Shown piece by piece: positions 1 to 8,747 of a stretch of 64,000 bases of DNA (its first letter is position 1; each line of letters starts with the position of its first letter). Position numbers and translations under genes: made by a program. Origin of the DNA: Streptomyces sp. SolWspMP-5a-2. Its GTDB lineage: Bacteria > Actinomycetota > Actinomycetes > Streptomycetales > Streptomycetaceae. Below the pieces are notes generated by a model, which was not told the origin of the DNA, ran no database searches, and was given only the letters and a program-made list of their open reading frames with translations. Location: NCBI RefSeq assembly GCF_900091845.1, contig NZ_FMCI01000114.1, positions 30,932 through 94,931 on the forward strand. Reading direction: 5' to 3'.

Positions 1-738
1 ATGCTGCTCTTCGCGGTCATCCAGCCGGTGATGTTCGTGGTCCTGTTCACGTACGTCTTCGGCGGCTCGATCCAGGTCGGCGGCTCCACCAGCCCGGACG
101 TCTACAAGAACTTCCTGATGGCCGGGATCTTCGCCCAGACCGTCACCTTCGCCACCGCGGGCGCGGGCGCCGGCATCGCCGACGACATGCACAAGGGCCT
201 CATCGACCGGTTCCGCTCGCTGCCGATGGCGCGCGGCGCCGTCCTCACCGGGCGCACGGTCGCCGACCTCGTCCAGACCTCCATCACGCTGGCCGTCCTC
301 GCGGTCGTCGCGCTGATCGTGGGCTGGCGCCCCGGCTACGCGGAGCCGACCGGCATCGGGAAGGTCCTCGGCGGCTTCGGCCTGCTGCTCCTGCTGGGGT
401 ACGCCTTCACCTGGATCGGCGCGCTGATCGGCCTCTCGGTGCGCACCCCGGAGGCGGCGACCTCCGGCGGCCTGGTCTGGCTCTTCCCGGTGACGTTCAT
501 CTCCAACGCCTTCGTGGACTCCAGCCGGATGACGCCCTGGCTGCGGCACATCGCCGACTGGAACCCGTTCAGCGCGACGGTGCAGGCGTGCCGCACCCTC
601 TTCGGCGATCCCGGGGTCTCCGCCTCGACGGCCTGGCCGATGCAGCACCCGGTGTGGGCGTCGCTGATCTACTCGGTCCTGATCGTGGCCGTCTTCCGGA
701 CGCTGGCGGTCCGCAAGTACCGCTCCGCCACCGCCTGA
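1..738 (+). CDS. ABC-2 type transporter permease, 5' end missing
   Basis: Membrane subunit of a DrrB/ABC-2 export system; it would form the transport channel with a separate ATPase that is probably encoded just upstream, outside the window. About five to six hydrophobic segments are visible, and the C-terminal part carries the WNPF motif (residues 189-192) followed by a final helix, as in daunorubicin-type exporters. The reading frame is open at the very first base and only 245 residues are present. Family members usually have a further cytoplasmic N-terminal stretch of about 30 residues, so the ATG at base 1 is probably internal. A perfect hairpin terminator follows. The substrate cannot be told from sequence. 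Confidence 0.85.
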   Translation: MLLFAVIQPVMFVVLFTYVFGGSIQVGGSTSPDVYKNFLMAGIFAQTVTFATAGAGAGIADDMHKGLIDRFRSLPMARGAVLTGRTVADLVQTSITLAVLAVVALIVGWRPGYAEPTGIGKVLGGFGLLLLLGYAFTWIGALIGLSVRTPEAATSGGLVWLFPVTFISNAFVDSSRMTPWLRHIADWNPFSATVQACRTLFGDPGVSASTAWPMQHPVWASLIYSVLIVAVFRTLAVRKYRSATA

Positions 739-763
739 TCCCGCGCCGCCCTCCCGTCGGCAT

Positions 764-802
764 GACGAGACCCCCGGCGTCCGGGACACCGGGGGTCTCG
801 TC
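764..802. terminator. Perfect 14-bp hairpin between convergent genes
   Basis: Bases 764-777 pair perfectly with 789-802 around an 11-base loop. It lies between the convergent permease gene and greA and is symmetrical, so it can end transcripts from both sides. There is no long U-tract, as is common in Streptomyces. Confidence 0.75.
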
Positions 803-843
803 AGAGGCGTGCTGGGCGGCGGCCCCCGGAGGGCCGGGCGCGG

Positions 844-1344
844 TCAGCCGTTGTACGGCTCGGCCTTGATGATCTTCACGGAGGCCTTCTTGCCGTTCGG
901 CAGCTCGTACTCCGCGTCCTCGCCGACCTTGTGGCCGATCACGCCGGAGCCGAGCGGGGACTGCGGCGAGTAGGTCTCGATGTCGGAGCTGGCGTACTCG
1001 CGGGAGGCGAGAAGGAAGGAGAGGGTGTCGTCCTCGTCGCCGTCGAAGGCGATCGTGACGACCATGCCCGGCGCGACGGCGCCGTCGGCGGAGGCCGGGG
1101 CCTCACCGACCTTGGCGTTCTCCAGGAGCTGGGTCAGCTGGCGCACCCGGAGCTCCTGCTTGCCCTGCTCCTCCTTCGCCGCGTGGTACCCGCCGTTCTC
1201 GCGCAGGTCCCCTTCCTCGCGCGCGGCTGCGATCTTCCCGGCGATCTCCGTGCGCGCGGGACCAGACAGGTACTCCAGCTCTGCCTTGAGCTGGTTGTAC
1301 GCCTCCTGGGTCAGCCAGGTGACGTTGTCGCTGGTCTGGGTCAC
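844..1344 (-). CDS. greA: Transcription elongation factor GreA
   Basis: Binds the secondary channel of RNA polymerase and stimulates cleavage of backtracked transcripts. The translation (166 residues) has the N-terminal coiled coil (acidic tip in the region REEGDLRENGGYHAA) and the C-terminal FKBP-like GreA/GreB domain ending in the SPLGSGVIGHKVGE stretch. I chose the GTG at 1344 over the upstream ATG at 1374 because a GAGGA ribosome site lies about six bases before it and the length then matches the family. It is followed upstream by the DUF4307 gene in the same orientation, an order conserved in actinobacteria. Confidence 0.95.
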   Translation of the reverse strand: MTQTSDNVTWLTQEAYNQLKAELEYLSGPARTEIAGKIAAAREEGDLRENGGYHAAKEEQGKQELRVRQLTQLLENAKVGEAPASADGAVAPGMVVTIAFDGDEDDTLSFLLASREYASSDIETYSPQSPLGSGVIGHKVGEDAEYELPNGKKASVKIIKAEPYNG

Positions 1345-1521
1345 AGGTGCTCCTCGTAGGTACTGGGAATACAAAGCATCGCCCTACCCAGAAGGATGTT
1401 CCTTCATGGAAGGGCGAAACCACGAGCCTAACAATTCACCGGCCGAAGGGGGAGGACATAAGCCGTCAGAAACCCGTCAGCGCAGGTCAGCGGTGATGTA
1501 TTGGAGCGGGGGCGGGCCGCG

Positions 1522-1920
1522 TCAGTCGGCGTGGCAGCCGAGCAGCTCCGCCGTCGTCCCCGGGGAGGTGGTGCGCAGGGTGACCACCTCGTCGATGCGG
1601 GTCGCGTCCCCGCCGAAGCGGAAGTCGGCCCGGCCCACCTCGGCGCCGTCCCGCGACTGGGAGCGGACGGTGCAGTAGCCGCTCGCACCGGCGTCCTTGC
1701 GGACCTCCAGATGCACCTTCACCGCGTGCTCGCCCACGTCGAAGGTGATCACCTCGCCGCTGATCTTGTTCTGCGCGACGTAGTGGTAGGCGAAGTAGCC
1801 GATCAGCGCCACCAGCAGCGCCCCGAGCACGGCACCGACGACCTTGAGCGTGCGGTCGGCCCGCTCGTCCGAGGAACGGCCGTAGCGGCCGTCGGGCCGA
1901 CGCGTGCTCACGGCGCTCAT
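1522..1920 (-). CDS. DUF4307 membrane protein
   Basis: Conserved actinobacterial protein of 132 residues with no known activity. It has a basic N-terminus, one transmembrane helix at about residues 27-48 and an extracytoplasmic beta-rich domain. This matches the DUF4307 family, which in mycobacteria and Streptomyces sits between greA and mca. It is divergent from mca, with about 150 bp between the two starts. The function is unknown; the conserved link to mca makes a role in redox or thiol physiology possible but unproven. Confidence 0.85.
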   Translation of the reverse strand: MSAVSTRRPDGRYGRSSDERADRTLKVVGAVLGALLVALIGYFAYHYVAQNKISGEVITFDVGEHAVKVHLEVRKDAGASGYCTVRSQSRDGAEVGRADFRFGGDATRIDEVVTLRTTSPGTTAELLGCHAD

Positions 1921-2007
1921 GATCGGTCCTCTCGCGCGGTGCGGGACCGCGGTCCCGAAAGGGGCCCCAGGTGCGGACCCCGGAATTATTCGCCCTCCGA
2001 TTCGGTC

Positions 2008-2015
2008 ACTATAGA
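2008..2015. promoter_or_regulatory. Candidate overlapping -10 elements, DUF4307/mca divergent region
   Basis: In the 149-bp gap between the two divergent genes the bases actataga read as TATAGA on the plus strand (2010-2015) and TATAGT on the minus strand (2008-2013). It is one of the few AT-rich spots here. No good -35 was seen for either direction, so this is a weak call. Confidence 0.3.
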
Positions 2016-2069
2016 AGCCGCCGATCGCACCCCCGCCCGCGGGGGCGCCGACTGACTGAGGAATGAGTC

Positions 2070-2951
2070 TTGACTGACCAGCTGCGACTGATGGCCGTGC
2101 ACGCCCACCCCGACGACGAGTCGAGCAAGGGCGCGGCGACCATGGCGAAGTACGTGTCCGAGGGGGTGGACGTGCTGGTCGTGACCTGCACGGGCGGGGA
2201 GCGCGGCTCCATCCTCAACCCGAAGCTCCAGGGCGACGCGTACATCGAGGAGCACATCCACGAGGTCCGCAAGAAGGAGATGGACGAGGCCCGCGCGATC
2301 CTCGGGATCAAGCAGGAGTGGCTGGGCTTCGTCGACTCCGGGCTCCCCGAGGGCGACCCGCTGCCCCCGCTCCCCGACGGCTGCTTCGCCCTGGAGGACG
2401 TCGACAAGGCGGCCGGCGAGCTGGTGAAGCAGATCCGCTCGTTCCGCCCGCAGGTGATCACCACCTACGACGAGAACGGCGGCTACCCGCACCCCGACCA
2501 CATCATGACCCACAAGATCACGATGGTCGCCTTCGACGGTGCCACCGACACCGAGAAGTACCCGGAGGCGGAGTTCGGCCCGGCGTTCCAGCCGCGGAAG
2601 CTCTACTACAACCAGGGCTTCAACCGCCCCCGCACCGAGGCCCTGCACCACGCGATGCTGGACCGCGGCCTGGAGTCGCCGTACGGGGACTGGCTCAAGC
2701 GGTGGGCCGAGTTCGCGCGGGTCGAGCGCACCCTGACCACGCACGTCCCGTGCGCGGACTTCTACGAGGTCCGCGACAAGGCGCTGCTCGCCCACGCCAC
2801 CCAGATCGACCCCGACGGCGGCTGGTTCCGGGTCCCGCTCGACCTCCAGAAGGCGGTCTGGCCGACCGAGGAGTACGAGCTGGCGAAGTCCCTCGTGGAC
2901 ACCTCCCTCCCCGAGGACGACCTCTTCGCGGGCATCCGCGACAATGCATGA
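2070..2951 (+). CDS. mca: Mycothiol S-conjugate amidase
   Basis: Zinc amidase that cleaves mycothiol conjugates of electrophiles and antibiotics into a mercapturic acid, which is exported, and GlcN-Ins, which is recycled. The 293-residue translation has the LmbE/PIG-L signature at the N-terminus (AHPDDES, with H13, D15 and D16) and the second metal-site histidines in the HPDH stretch near residue 142. Length fits Mca, and the longer C-terminal half separates it from MshB. The start is TTG at 2070 with a GAGGAATGAG ribosome site. The next gene overlaps its end by 8 bases. Confidence 0.93.
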   Translation: MTDQLRLMAVHAHPDDESSKGAATMAKYVSEGVDVLVVTCTGGERGSILNPKLQGDAYIEEHIHEVRKKEMDEARAILGIKQEWLGFVDSGLPEGDPLPPLPDGCFALEDVDKAAGELVKQIRSFRPQVITTYDENGGYPHPDHIMTHKITMVAFDGATDTEKYPEAEFGPAFQPRKLYYNQGFNRPRTEALHHAMLDRGLESPYGDWLKRWAEFARVERTLTTHVPCADFYEVRDKALLAHATQIDPDGGWFRVPLDLQKAVWPTEEYELAKSLVDTSLPEDDLFAGIRDNA

Positions 2952-3213
2952 CATGAGTGCAAGCGTGAGCGTGGCAATGGCGCACCTCGTCCCCCTCGCC
3001 CAGGAGGTGGACGAGAACAAGGTCACCCCCGGCGTCCTCGGCTTCGTCGTCTTCGCGGCGATGGCCGTGGCCGTCTGGGGGCTGATGAAGTCGATGAGCC
3101 GGCACATGAACCGGGTCGACTTCAAGGAACCCGGGGCCGAGCGGGAGCCGCAGGCCGCCGAGCGGACCGAAGCCGACCGGAGCACGGCCGGGAACCGCGA
3201 ACCACGGAGCTGA
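2944..3213 (+). CDS. Small single-helix membrane protein downstream of mca
   Basis: Encodes 89 residues with one hydrophobic helix at about residues 31-49 and a charged cytoplasmic tail rich in Glu, Arg and Ala. It overlaps mca by 8 bases, so it is probably translated from the same message. An alternative start at 2953 (ATGAGT) would shorten it by three residues. A small protein in this position is a regular neighbour of mca in actinobacteria; its function is unknown. Confidence 0.75.
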   Translation: MHDMSASVSVAMAHLVPLAQEVDENKVTPGVLGFVVFAAMAVAVWGLMKSMSRHMNRVDFKEPGAEREPQAAERTEADRSTAGNREPRS

Positions 3214-3355
3214 CGCCCGCGCGCGCGGGTCCGGACGGCGGCCGGCGAGCCCGCACCCCGCCCACCCCTGTCCGGACGACGGCCCCATCGGGGCGGACGC
3301 GACCGGTCCCGGGGCGGACGGCCCCGGCAGGGGCGGGACGTCCCGCCCCCGGGCC

Positions 3356-6300
3356 TCACCGCGCCGCGTCGGCGACGGGCACCCCCATCACCTCGCGCGC
3401 GTGGCGGCTCGGGACCATGCCCAGGCGCCACGCCTGCCAGCCCGCGTCCAGGTCCACGCCGCGCTCCAGCAGGAGCCGGTAGGCCGCCGCGTACTCGGTC
3501 AGCTTCTCGTCCCGCAGCGGATGGGACGTACGGGACAGCTGGGCCAGCTCCTCCTGGGCGACCGCCGTCCCCACCTCCGTGCCGCCGGGCGCCGCGTACG
3601 GCAGCAGCGTGCAGCGCAGGAAACGCGCCCAGTCCTCACCGCGCCGGTCACCGTACGACGCGAACAGCGTCGCCGCCTCGTCGCACAGCGCGAGCGCCTG
3701 CTGCGCGCGCCCGTTGCCCGCGTCCACCACCACCAGTTCCAGACACGTCCACGCCTCGCCGTGGGCGACGCCGATGCGCTGGAAGTCGGCGCGCGCGTCG
3801 ACCAGGAGCTGGCGGGCGAACCCGGAGTTGCGCAGCGAGCCGGTCTGGGCCGCCCGCTGGTCGCGGGTCACCCGGGCCGAGTGGTGCCGGGCGCAGGCCA
3901 GCCCGTACACGTCCCGCATCCGGGAGAACATCGTGCGGGAGCGCTCCAGCTCCCGCACCGCCCGGTCCAGGTCGCCGGTCTCCTCCAGGGCCTGGCCCAG
4001 GTAGTACACCGTCCACGCCTCACCGCGCGCGTCCTCGTTCTCCCGGTGCCGCGCGGCGGCCTGGCGCAGCTCGTCCACGGCGGGCGAGGCGTCCCCGTCC
4101 AGGAGCCGGGCGCGGGCGAGCTGGGTCAGCGCCCACGCCTCGCCGCGCGCGTCCCGGGTGCGGCCGTACCGTTCGAGGGCCGCGCGCAGCTCTTGGTCCG
4201 CGCGCGGCACGTCCCCCATCCGCAGGGCGAGCTGCCCCAACTGGAAGTGCGCCCACGCCTCCCCGTGCACGGACTCGCCCGCGCGGTGCAGGACCAGCGA
4301 GTCGGTGAGCAGCGTCAGCGCCTCCGCGAGATGCGACCGGTCGCGCTCCACCGCCGCGAGGGCGTGCATCGTCCAGGCCCGGTCCGTCGCCAGCTCCGGC
4401 GGCGCCTGGAGGTCGAGGGCCTCCCGCAGCTTCGCCGCCGCCTCGGTGAGACTGCCCTGGTGGTGCAGCGTGATCCCGAGGGAGCACAGGGCGCGCGCCA
4501 CCCCCGCGTCGTGATGGGCGTCCCGGTACAGGTCGACGACGGACGTCAGGGTCGCCCGCGCCTTGTCCAGCTCGCCCAGTTGACGGGCCGCGATGCCGGT
4601 GCGCCACTGCACCGAGCGGACCAGCAGCCCCTGGTCGACGGCCTGCGCCAACTCGCTGATCTCGCCCAGGCGGTAGAGGTCGCCGCGCAGCAGGCAGTAG
4701 TCGCACAGGGCGCCCAGCAGGTTCAGCACGGACGCCTGGTTGACGCCCTCGGCGTGCCGCAGGGTGGAGGTGATGAAGCTGGACTCGTCGTCCAGCCAGC
4801 GCAGCGCCTCGTCCAGGGAGGTGAAGCCGTGCGGGCTGAACCGGTCGGAGCGGGTCGACATGTTGCCGTCGACCAGCCGCAGCACCGAGTCCGCCAGCTC
4901 GGCGTAGTTCACGATCAGCCGCTCCTGCGCCGCCGTCCGCTCCGTCTGCTCCTCCTCGTCGAGGAGCCGGGCGTGCGCGAACGCCCTTACCAGGTCGTGG
5001 AGTCGGTAGCGGCTGCCGCGCACATGGTCGATGAGCCCGGCCCGGGAGAGCGCGGCCAGATGGCGTCTGGCCTCCGTCTCGTCGGTGGACAGCAGCGCGG
5101 CGGCCGCCGCGGCGCCCAGCGACGCCCGCCCGGCCAGCGCGAGACGGCGCAGCAGCCGCCTGGCCGGGTCGGACTGGTCGGTGTAGCGCAGCCACAGCGC
5201 CCGCTCCACCGGCTCCACCGGCCCGTACACCCCGAGATCCGTGGCGAGCCGGCGCGGTGAGCGGGGGCCGAGCGCCGAGCCCGCGACGCTCAGCGCCAGC
5301 GGCAGCCCGCCGCACAACTCCCTGATCCGCTCGGCGGATTCGGCGTCGTAGGGTCCGGTGCTGTCCTGCGCGGCCGCCTCCAGCAGCTCCTCGGAGCCCG
5401 CCGCGTCCAGCGCCGTCACCGGCAACTGGTGGACGTCGCCCGGGAGATCGGCCGGGTCGAGCGGTCGCGCGGCGGTGACGAGGACCAGGCTGTCGGACCG
5501 CTCCGGGATCAGCGCGCGCACCTGCGCCGGATCCGACGCGTCGTCCAGGACGACGGTGACGGCGACCCGGGTCAGATGCTGCTGGTACAGCTCGCTCAAC
5601 CGCTTGACCTGCTGGTCGGGGGAGGAGCGCTCACGGAACAGGAGCTGCTCGCGGGGTGCGCCGAGGCGGTTCAGCAGGTGCAGCAGGGCGTCCCGGGTGG
5701 GCAGCGGCGGCTCCTCGGGGCTGCCGCCGCGCAGGTCGACGACGCAGGCGCCCCGGAAGTGGTCCCGCAGCTCGTGCGCGGCCCGTACGGCGAGGGTGGT
5801 GCGGCCGCTGCCGGGCGCTCCGTGCAGCACGACGACCGTCGGACGGGTGGTGGTGCTGGCCCGCGACGCCTGCACCCACTGCCTGATGCGGCCCATCTCG
5901 ACCCGCCGTCCCGCGAACACGCCCTCGATGTCCGGCAGTTGCGCGAACGACTGGGCCAGCACGCTGCGTCCGCGGGCCGCGCCGCTCTTGTCCGCGCCGC
6001 GCAGTTGCGGCCCGGTCTTCTTCGGGCCCGTGGACGCGGCCAGCACCCGCTGCTGGTCGAGGAAGGGGCGGATGCCGCGCACCTCCAGGGCGGTCAGCCA
6101 CTGGAGCCGCAACTGCTCGGGCCCGCCCGGCTGGCTCGCGGCTCCGGCGCGGTGGTGGGCGGCCGGCAGATGGGAACCGGCCACCTTGACCACCGTCGCC
6201 GCGGCGCCCACCACCCCGACGGTCAGGCCCACGCCCAGCGCGGTCTGGGTGTCGGTGCCGACCACCAGGTCGGAGACGGCGGCCGCGACCGCGGCGACGG

Positions 6301-6556
6301 CCGCCACCAGCAGCGGGGTCCCGGCGCCCTCGCGCGCGTACCGCTGCGCGAAGCTGAGGCGCCCGGCCTCCGCCTCGTCCAGCGCGTGCGTGTACGCACC
6401 GTACTCCTCGGCGGCCGACTCCGCCATGGTGTCCAGCGCGCCCCGGGCCCTGGAGAGCAGCACGTTCCCGTCGCTGCGTCCGCCCGACCGCCGCACCTCT
6501 TCCTCCACGGCTCGGGCCAGCACCCGCTCGGCGTCCGTGCGATGACCGTCGCGCAT
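3356..6556 (-). CDS. STAND/NB-ARC ATPase with N-terminal membrane segment and C-terminal TPR array
   Basis: A 1066-residue signal-transduction ATPase of the STAND type. In order: a charged N-terminus; two hydrophobic stretches at about residues 78-125 that could anchor it in the membrane; a P-loop (HGAPGSGRTT, near 245); a Walker B-like VVLDDASDP (near 335); the GLPL motif (near 424); a winged-helix arm ending in YRLHDLVRAFAHARL (near 530); then TPR-like repeats to the C-terminus. Within the repeats [RH]GEAW recurs about every 40 residues. The start has a GGAGGGGGA ribosome site. There is no LuxR or SARP DNA-binding domain, so it is not an obvious transcription factor. The ligand and output are unknown. 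Confidence 0.8.
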   Translation of the reverse strand: MRDGHRTDAERVLARAVEEEVRRSGGRSDGNVLLSRARGALDTMAESAAEEYGAYTHALDEAEAGRLSFAQRYAREGAGTPLLVAAVAAVAAAVSDLVVGTDTQTALGVGLTVGVVGAAATVVKVAGSHLPAAHHRAGAASQPGGPEQLRLQWLTALEVRGIRPFLDQQRVLAASTGPKKTGPQLRGADKSGAARGRSVLAQSFAQLPDIEGVFAGRRVEMGRIRQWVQASRASTTTRPTVVVLHGAPGSGRTTLAVRAAHELRDHFRGACVVDLRGGSPEEPPLPTRDALLHLLNRLGAPREQLLFRERSSPDQQVKRLSELYQQHLTRVAVTVVLDDASDPAQVRALIPERSDSLVLVTAARPLDPADLPGDVHQLPVTALDAAGSEELLEAAAQDSTGPYDAESAERIRELCGGLPLALSVAGSALGPRSPRRLATDLGVYGPVEPVERALWLRYTDQSDPARRLLRRLALAGRASLGAAAAAALLSTDETEARRHLAALSRAGLIDHVRGSRYRLHDLVRAFAHARLLDEEEQTERTAAQERLIVNYAELADSVLRLVDGNMSTRSDRFSPHGFTSLDEALRWLDDESSFITSTLRHAEGVNQASVLNLLGALCDYCLLRGDLYRLGEISELAQAVDQGLLVRSVQWRTGIAARQLGELDKARATLTSVVDLYRDAHHDAGVARALCSLGITLHHQGSLTEAAAKLREALDLQAPPELATDRAWTMHALAAVERDRSHLAEALTLLTDSLVLHRAGESVHGEAWAHFQLGQLALRMGDVPRADQELRAALERYGRTRDARGEAWALTQLARARLLDGDASPAVDELRQAAARHRENEDARGEAWTVYYLGQALEETGDLDRAVRELERSRTMFSRMRDVYGLACARHHSARVTRDQRAAQTGSLRNSGFARQLLVDARADFQRIGVAHGEAWTCLELVVVDAGNGRAQQALALCDEAATLFASYGDRRGEDWARFLRCTLLPYAAPGGTEVGTAVAQEELAQLSRTSHPLRDEKLTEYAAAYRLLLERGVDLDAGWQAWRLGMVPSRHAREVMGVPVADAAR

Positions 6557-6743
6557 GTCCCGTCCCCCTCCGGCGTCAACTCCTGTGCCTACGAGTGTCC
6601 TTCGGGCGGCGCGGGAGCGCGAGGGGGCGGAGATCGCGGGATTGGGCGACGGCCGGGCCGCGGGACACCAACTCGGCCCTCTTGCAGCCCTGTTGGCGCT
6701 CGTCGGTCCGGCCGTCCCGGAGCCCTTCCGGTGTCGCCGTCCG

Positions 6744-8549
6744 TCAGCGGTCGTCGGGGGTGCCGGTGCGCAGGATCTCCGGGAGGGACTCCGCCCGCCA
6801 GCGGCGCAGGAGTTCGTGGAAGGCGACCGCGCCGTGCGGGTAGGCGGTGGGGCCGTTGGGGCGGCCGCGGCCCTCGGCGTTGTAGTAGCCGGGGGTGCAC
6901 TCGGCGTGGAACCACTCGTGGTCGGCGGCGCCGTCGGCCAGCACGGCGAGCCACGCGTCCTCGGCCTGCCGGGTCGGCTCGATCCGGGCGCCCGCCGTCT
7001 CCGCGGCGGCGATCAGGGCCGCGGCGTGGACGGCCTGCTCGTCCAGGATGTGCGTGTAGTTGACGCTGCTCGCGTTGTGCAGCGACCCCATCCGCACCAG
7101 GTTCGGGAAGCCGTTGCTGGTGAAGCCGTGCAGCGAGCGCGGACCCTGCCGGGCCCAGGCGTCGAGCAGCCGGACGCCGTCGCGGCCGTGGACGGGGAGC
7201 CTGCCCGAGAGGATGCCCGAGGTGCCGACGGAGAAGCCCGTGGCGAAGATCAGGCAGTCCAGTTCGTAGCTGGTCCCGCCGACCACCACCCCGTTCTCGG
7301 TGACGCGCTCGATGCCGTGGGTGTCCGCCGTGTCGACGAGGGTGACGTTGGCGCGGTTGAACGCCGGGTAGTACAGGTCGGAGAAGGTGGGGCGCTTGCA
7401 GGCGTACCGGTACCAGGGCTTGAGCGCCTCCGCGGTCCGCGGGTCGCCGACGATCTCCTCGACGCGGGCCCGCAGTTCGTCCATCTTGACGGCGTCGGCG
7501 GCCTCGTAGGCGTCCTCGAACCCGGTGCGGTCCAGCGGCCTGCGGAAGCTCGGCAGCAGCTTCTCCAGCAGGGCGGCCGAGGCGGTCCAGCGGTCGGCGA
7601 CGAGATCCTCGTCGACCGGCTCCCCGGAGACGATGCGGAGGTAGTTCTCGCGGCGCGCGCGGGCCCAGCCGTCCCGGTCGGCGCCGACGTCCTCGGCGGT
7701 GGTGCGCCGGTTGCCGCGCACGTCCACGGTGGAGGGGGTGCGCTGGAAGACGTACACGTGCCCGGCGTCCTCGGCCAGCATCGGGATGAGCTGGACGCCC
7801 GTCGCGCCGGTGCCGACGACCCCCACCCGACGGTCGGCGAGGCCGGTCAGACCGCCGTCCGGGCCGCCCCCGGTGTAGCCGAAGTCCCAGCGCGAGGTGT
7901 GGAAGGTGTGGCCCTTGAAGTCCGCGATGCCGGGTATCCCCGGGAGCTTCGGCTCGGAGAGCGTGCCGGTGGCGGTGACCACGTAGGTGGCCCGGAACGC
8001 GTCGCCCTTGTCGGTGGCCACGAGCCAGGTGCCGGACGGCTCGTCCCAGGTCAGCGAGGTGACCTGGGTGCTGAACAGGGCGTGCTCGTAGAGGCCGAAC
8101 CGCTCGGCGACGCGCACCGCGTGGCGCCGGATCTCCTCGCCGGGCGCGTACTTCCACTCCGGGACGTACCCGGTCTCGTCCAGCATCGGCAGGTAGACGT
8201 GCGACTCGATGTCGCAGTGGATGCCGGGGTAGCGGTTCCAGTACCAGGTGCCGCCGAAGTCGCCGCCCTGCTCGACGATCCGGACCCGCTCCACGCCCTC
8301 CTGGCGCAGCCGCGCCCCGGCCAGGATGCCGCCGAAGCCGCCGCCGACCACGGCGACGTCGACGGTGTCGGTGAGCGGCGCGCGCTCGGTCGCCTCGGTG
8401 TACGGGTCGGCCGCGTAGTAGCCGAACTCCGCGTCGGTGGACAGGTATTGCTTGGCGCCGTCGGGCCTGACCCGGCGCTCGCGTTCGAGGCGGTAGCGCT
8501 CCCGCAGCTCGGCGAGTCCGCGGGGGTCGGGGGCGTGCGGGGTCGTCAC
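6744..8549 (-). CDS. Flavin monooxygenase, Baeyer-Villiger type
   Basis: FAD- and NADPH-dependent monooxygenase of 601 residues, expected to insert oxygen next to a ketone. It has the FAD-binding Rossmann motif (GGGFGG, 69-74), the Baeyer-Villiger fingerprint FKGHTFHTSRWD (211-222) and the NADPH Rossmann motif (GTGATG, near 246-251), in the order of cyclohexanone and phenylacetone monooxygenases. The roughly 60-residue N-terminal extension is also seen in part of that family. It is divergent from a lipoprotein gene across a 198-bp gap holding a perfect inverted repeat. Substrate unknown. Confidence 0.9.
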   Translation of the reverse strand: MTTPHAPDPRGLAELRERYRLERERRVRPDGAKQYLSTDAEFGYYAADPYTEATERAPLTDTVDVAVVGGGFGGILAGARLRQEGVERVRIVEQGGDFGGTWYWNRYPGIHCDIESHVYLPMLDETGYVPEWKYAPGEEIRRHAVRVAERFGLYEHALFSTQVTSLTWDEPSGTWLVATDKGDAFRATYVVTATGTLSEPKLPGIPGIADFKGHTFHTSRWDFGYTGGGPDGGLTGLADRRVGVVGTGATGVQLIPMLAEDAGHVYVFQRTPSTVDVRGNRRTTAEDVGADRDGWARARRENYLRIVSGEPVDEDLVADRWTASAALLEKLLPSFRRPLDRTGFEDAYEAADAVKMDELRARVEEIVGDPRTAEALKPWYRYACKRPTFSDLYYPAFNRANVTLVDTADTHGIERVTENGVVVGGTSYELDCLIFATGFSVGTSGILSGRLPVHGRDGVRLLDAWARQGPRSLHGFTSNGFPNLVRMGSLHNASSVNYTHILDEQAVHAAALIAAAETAGARIEPTRQAEDAWLAVLADGAADHEWFHAECTPGYYNAEGRGRPNGPTAYPHGAVAFHELLRRWRAESLPEILRTGTPDDR

Positions 8550-8626
8550 GTGGGGGGCCTCGATCCTGTGGGTGCGTCGACACGTGGGCCGCTCGGGCGG
8601 CCGGGTCGTCGGCTACCGTAGCAACT

Positions 8627-8646
8627 ACCGGACAACACTGTCCGGT
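8627..8646. promoter_or_regulatory. Perfect 8-4-8 inverted repeat, probable TetR-type operator
   Basis: ACCGGACA-acac-TGTCCGGT is a perfect palindrome in the divergent gap between the monooxygenase and the lipoprotein gene. On the minus strand it overlaps a -35-like GGACAG placed 17 bases before TACGGT. Symmetry and position suggest a repressor site; the TetR gene at 10006-10596 is a plausible but unproven partner. Confidence 0.6.
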
Positions 8647-8747
8647 TGGAGTGCGGGCGTACCGCAGCATCCGGCCACCGCGTCCGCCCCACCGACGCGC
8701 AGGCCACCGGAAGGCCGCGCCCGCGGACAGGAGGAGTGATCCCCCCT

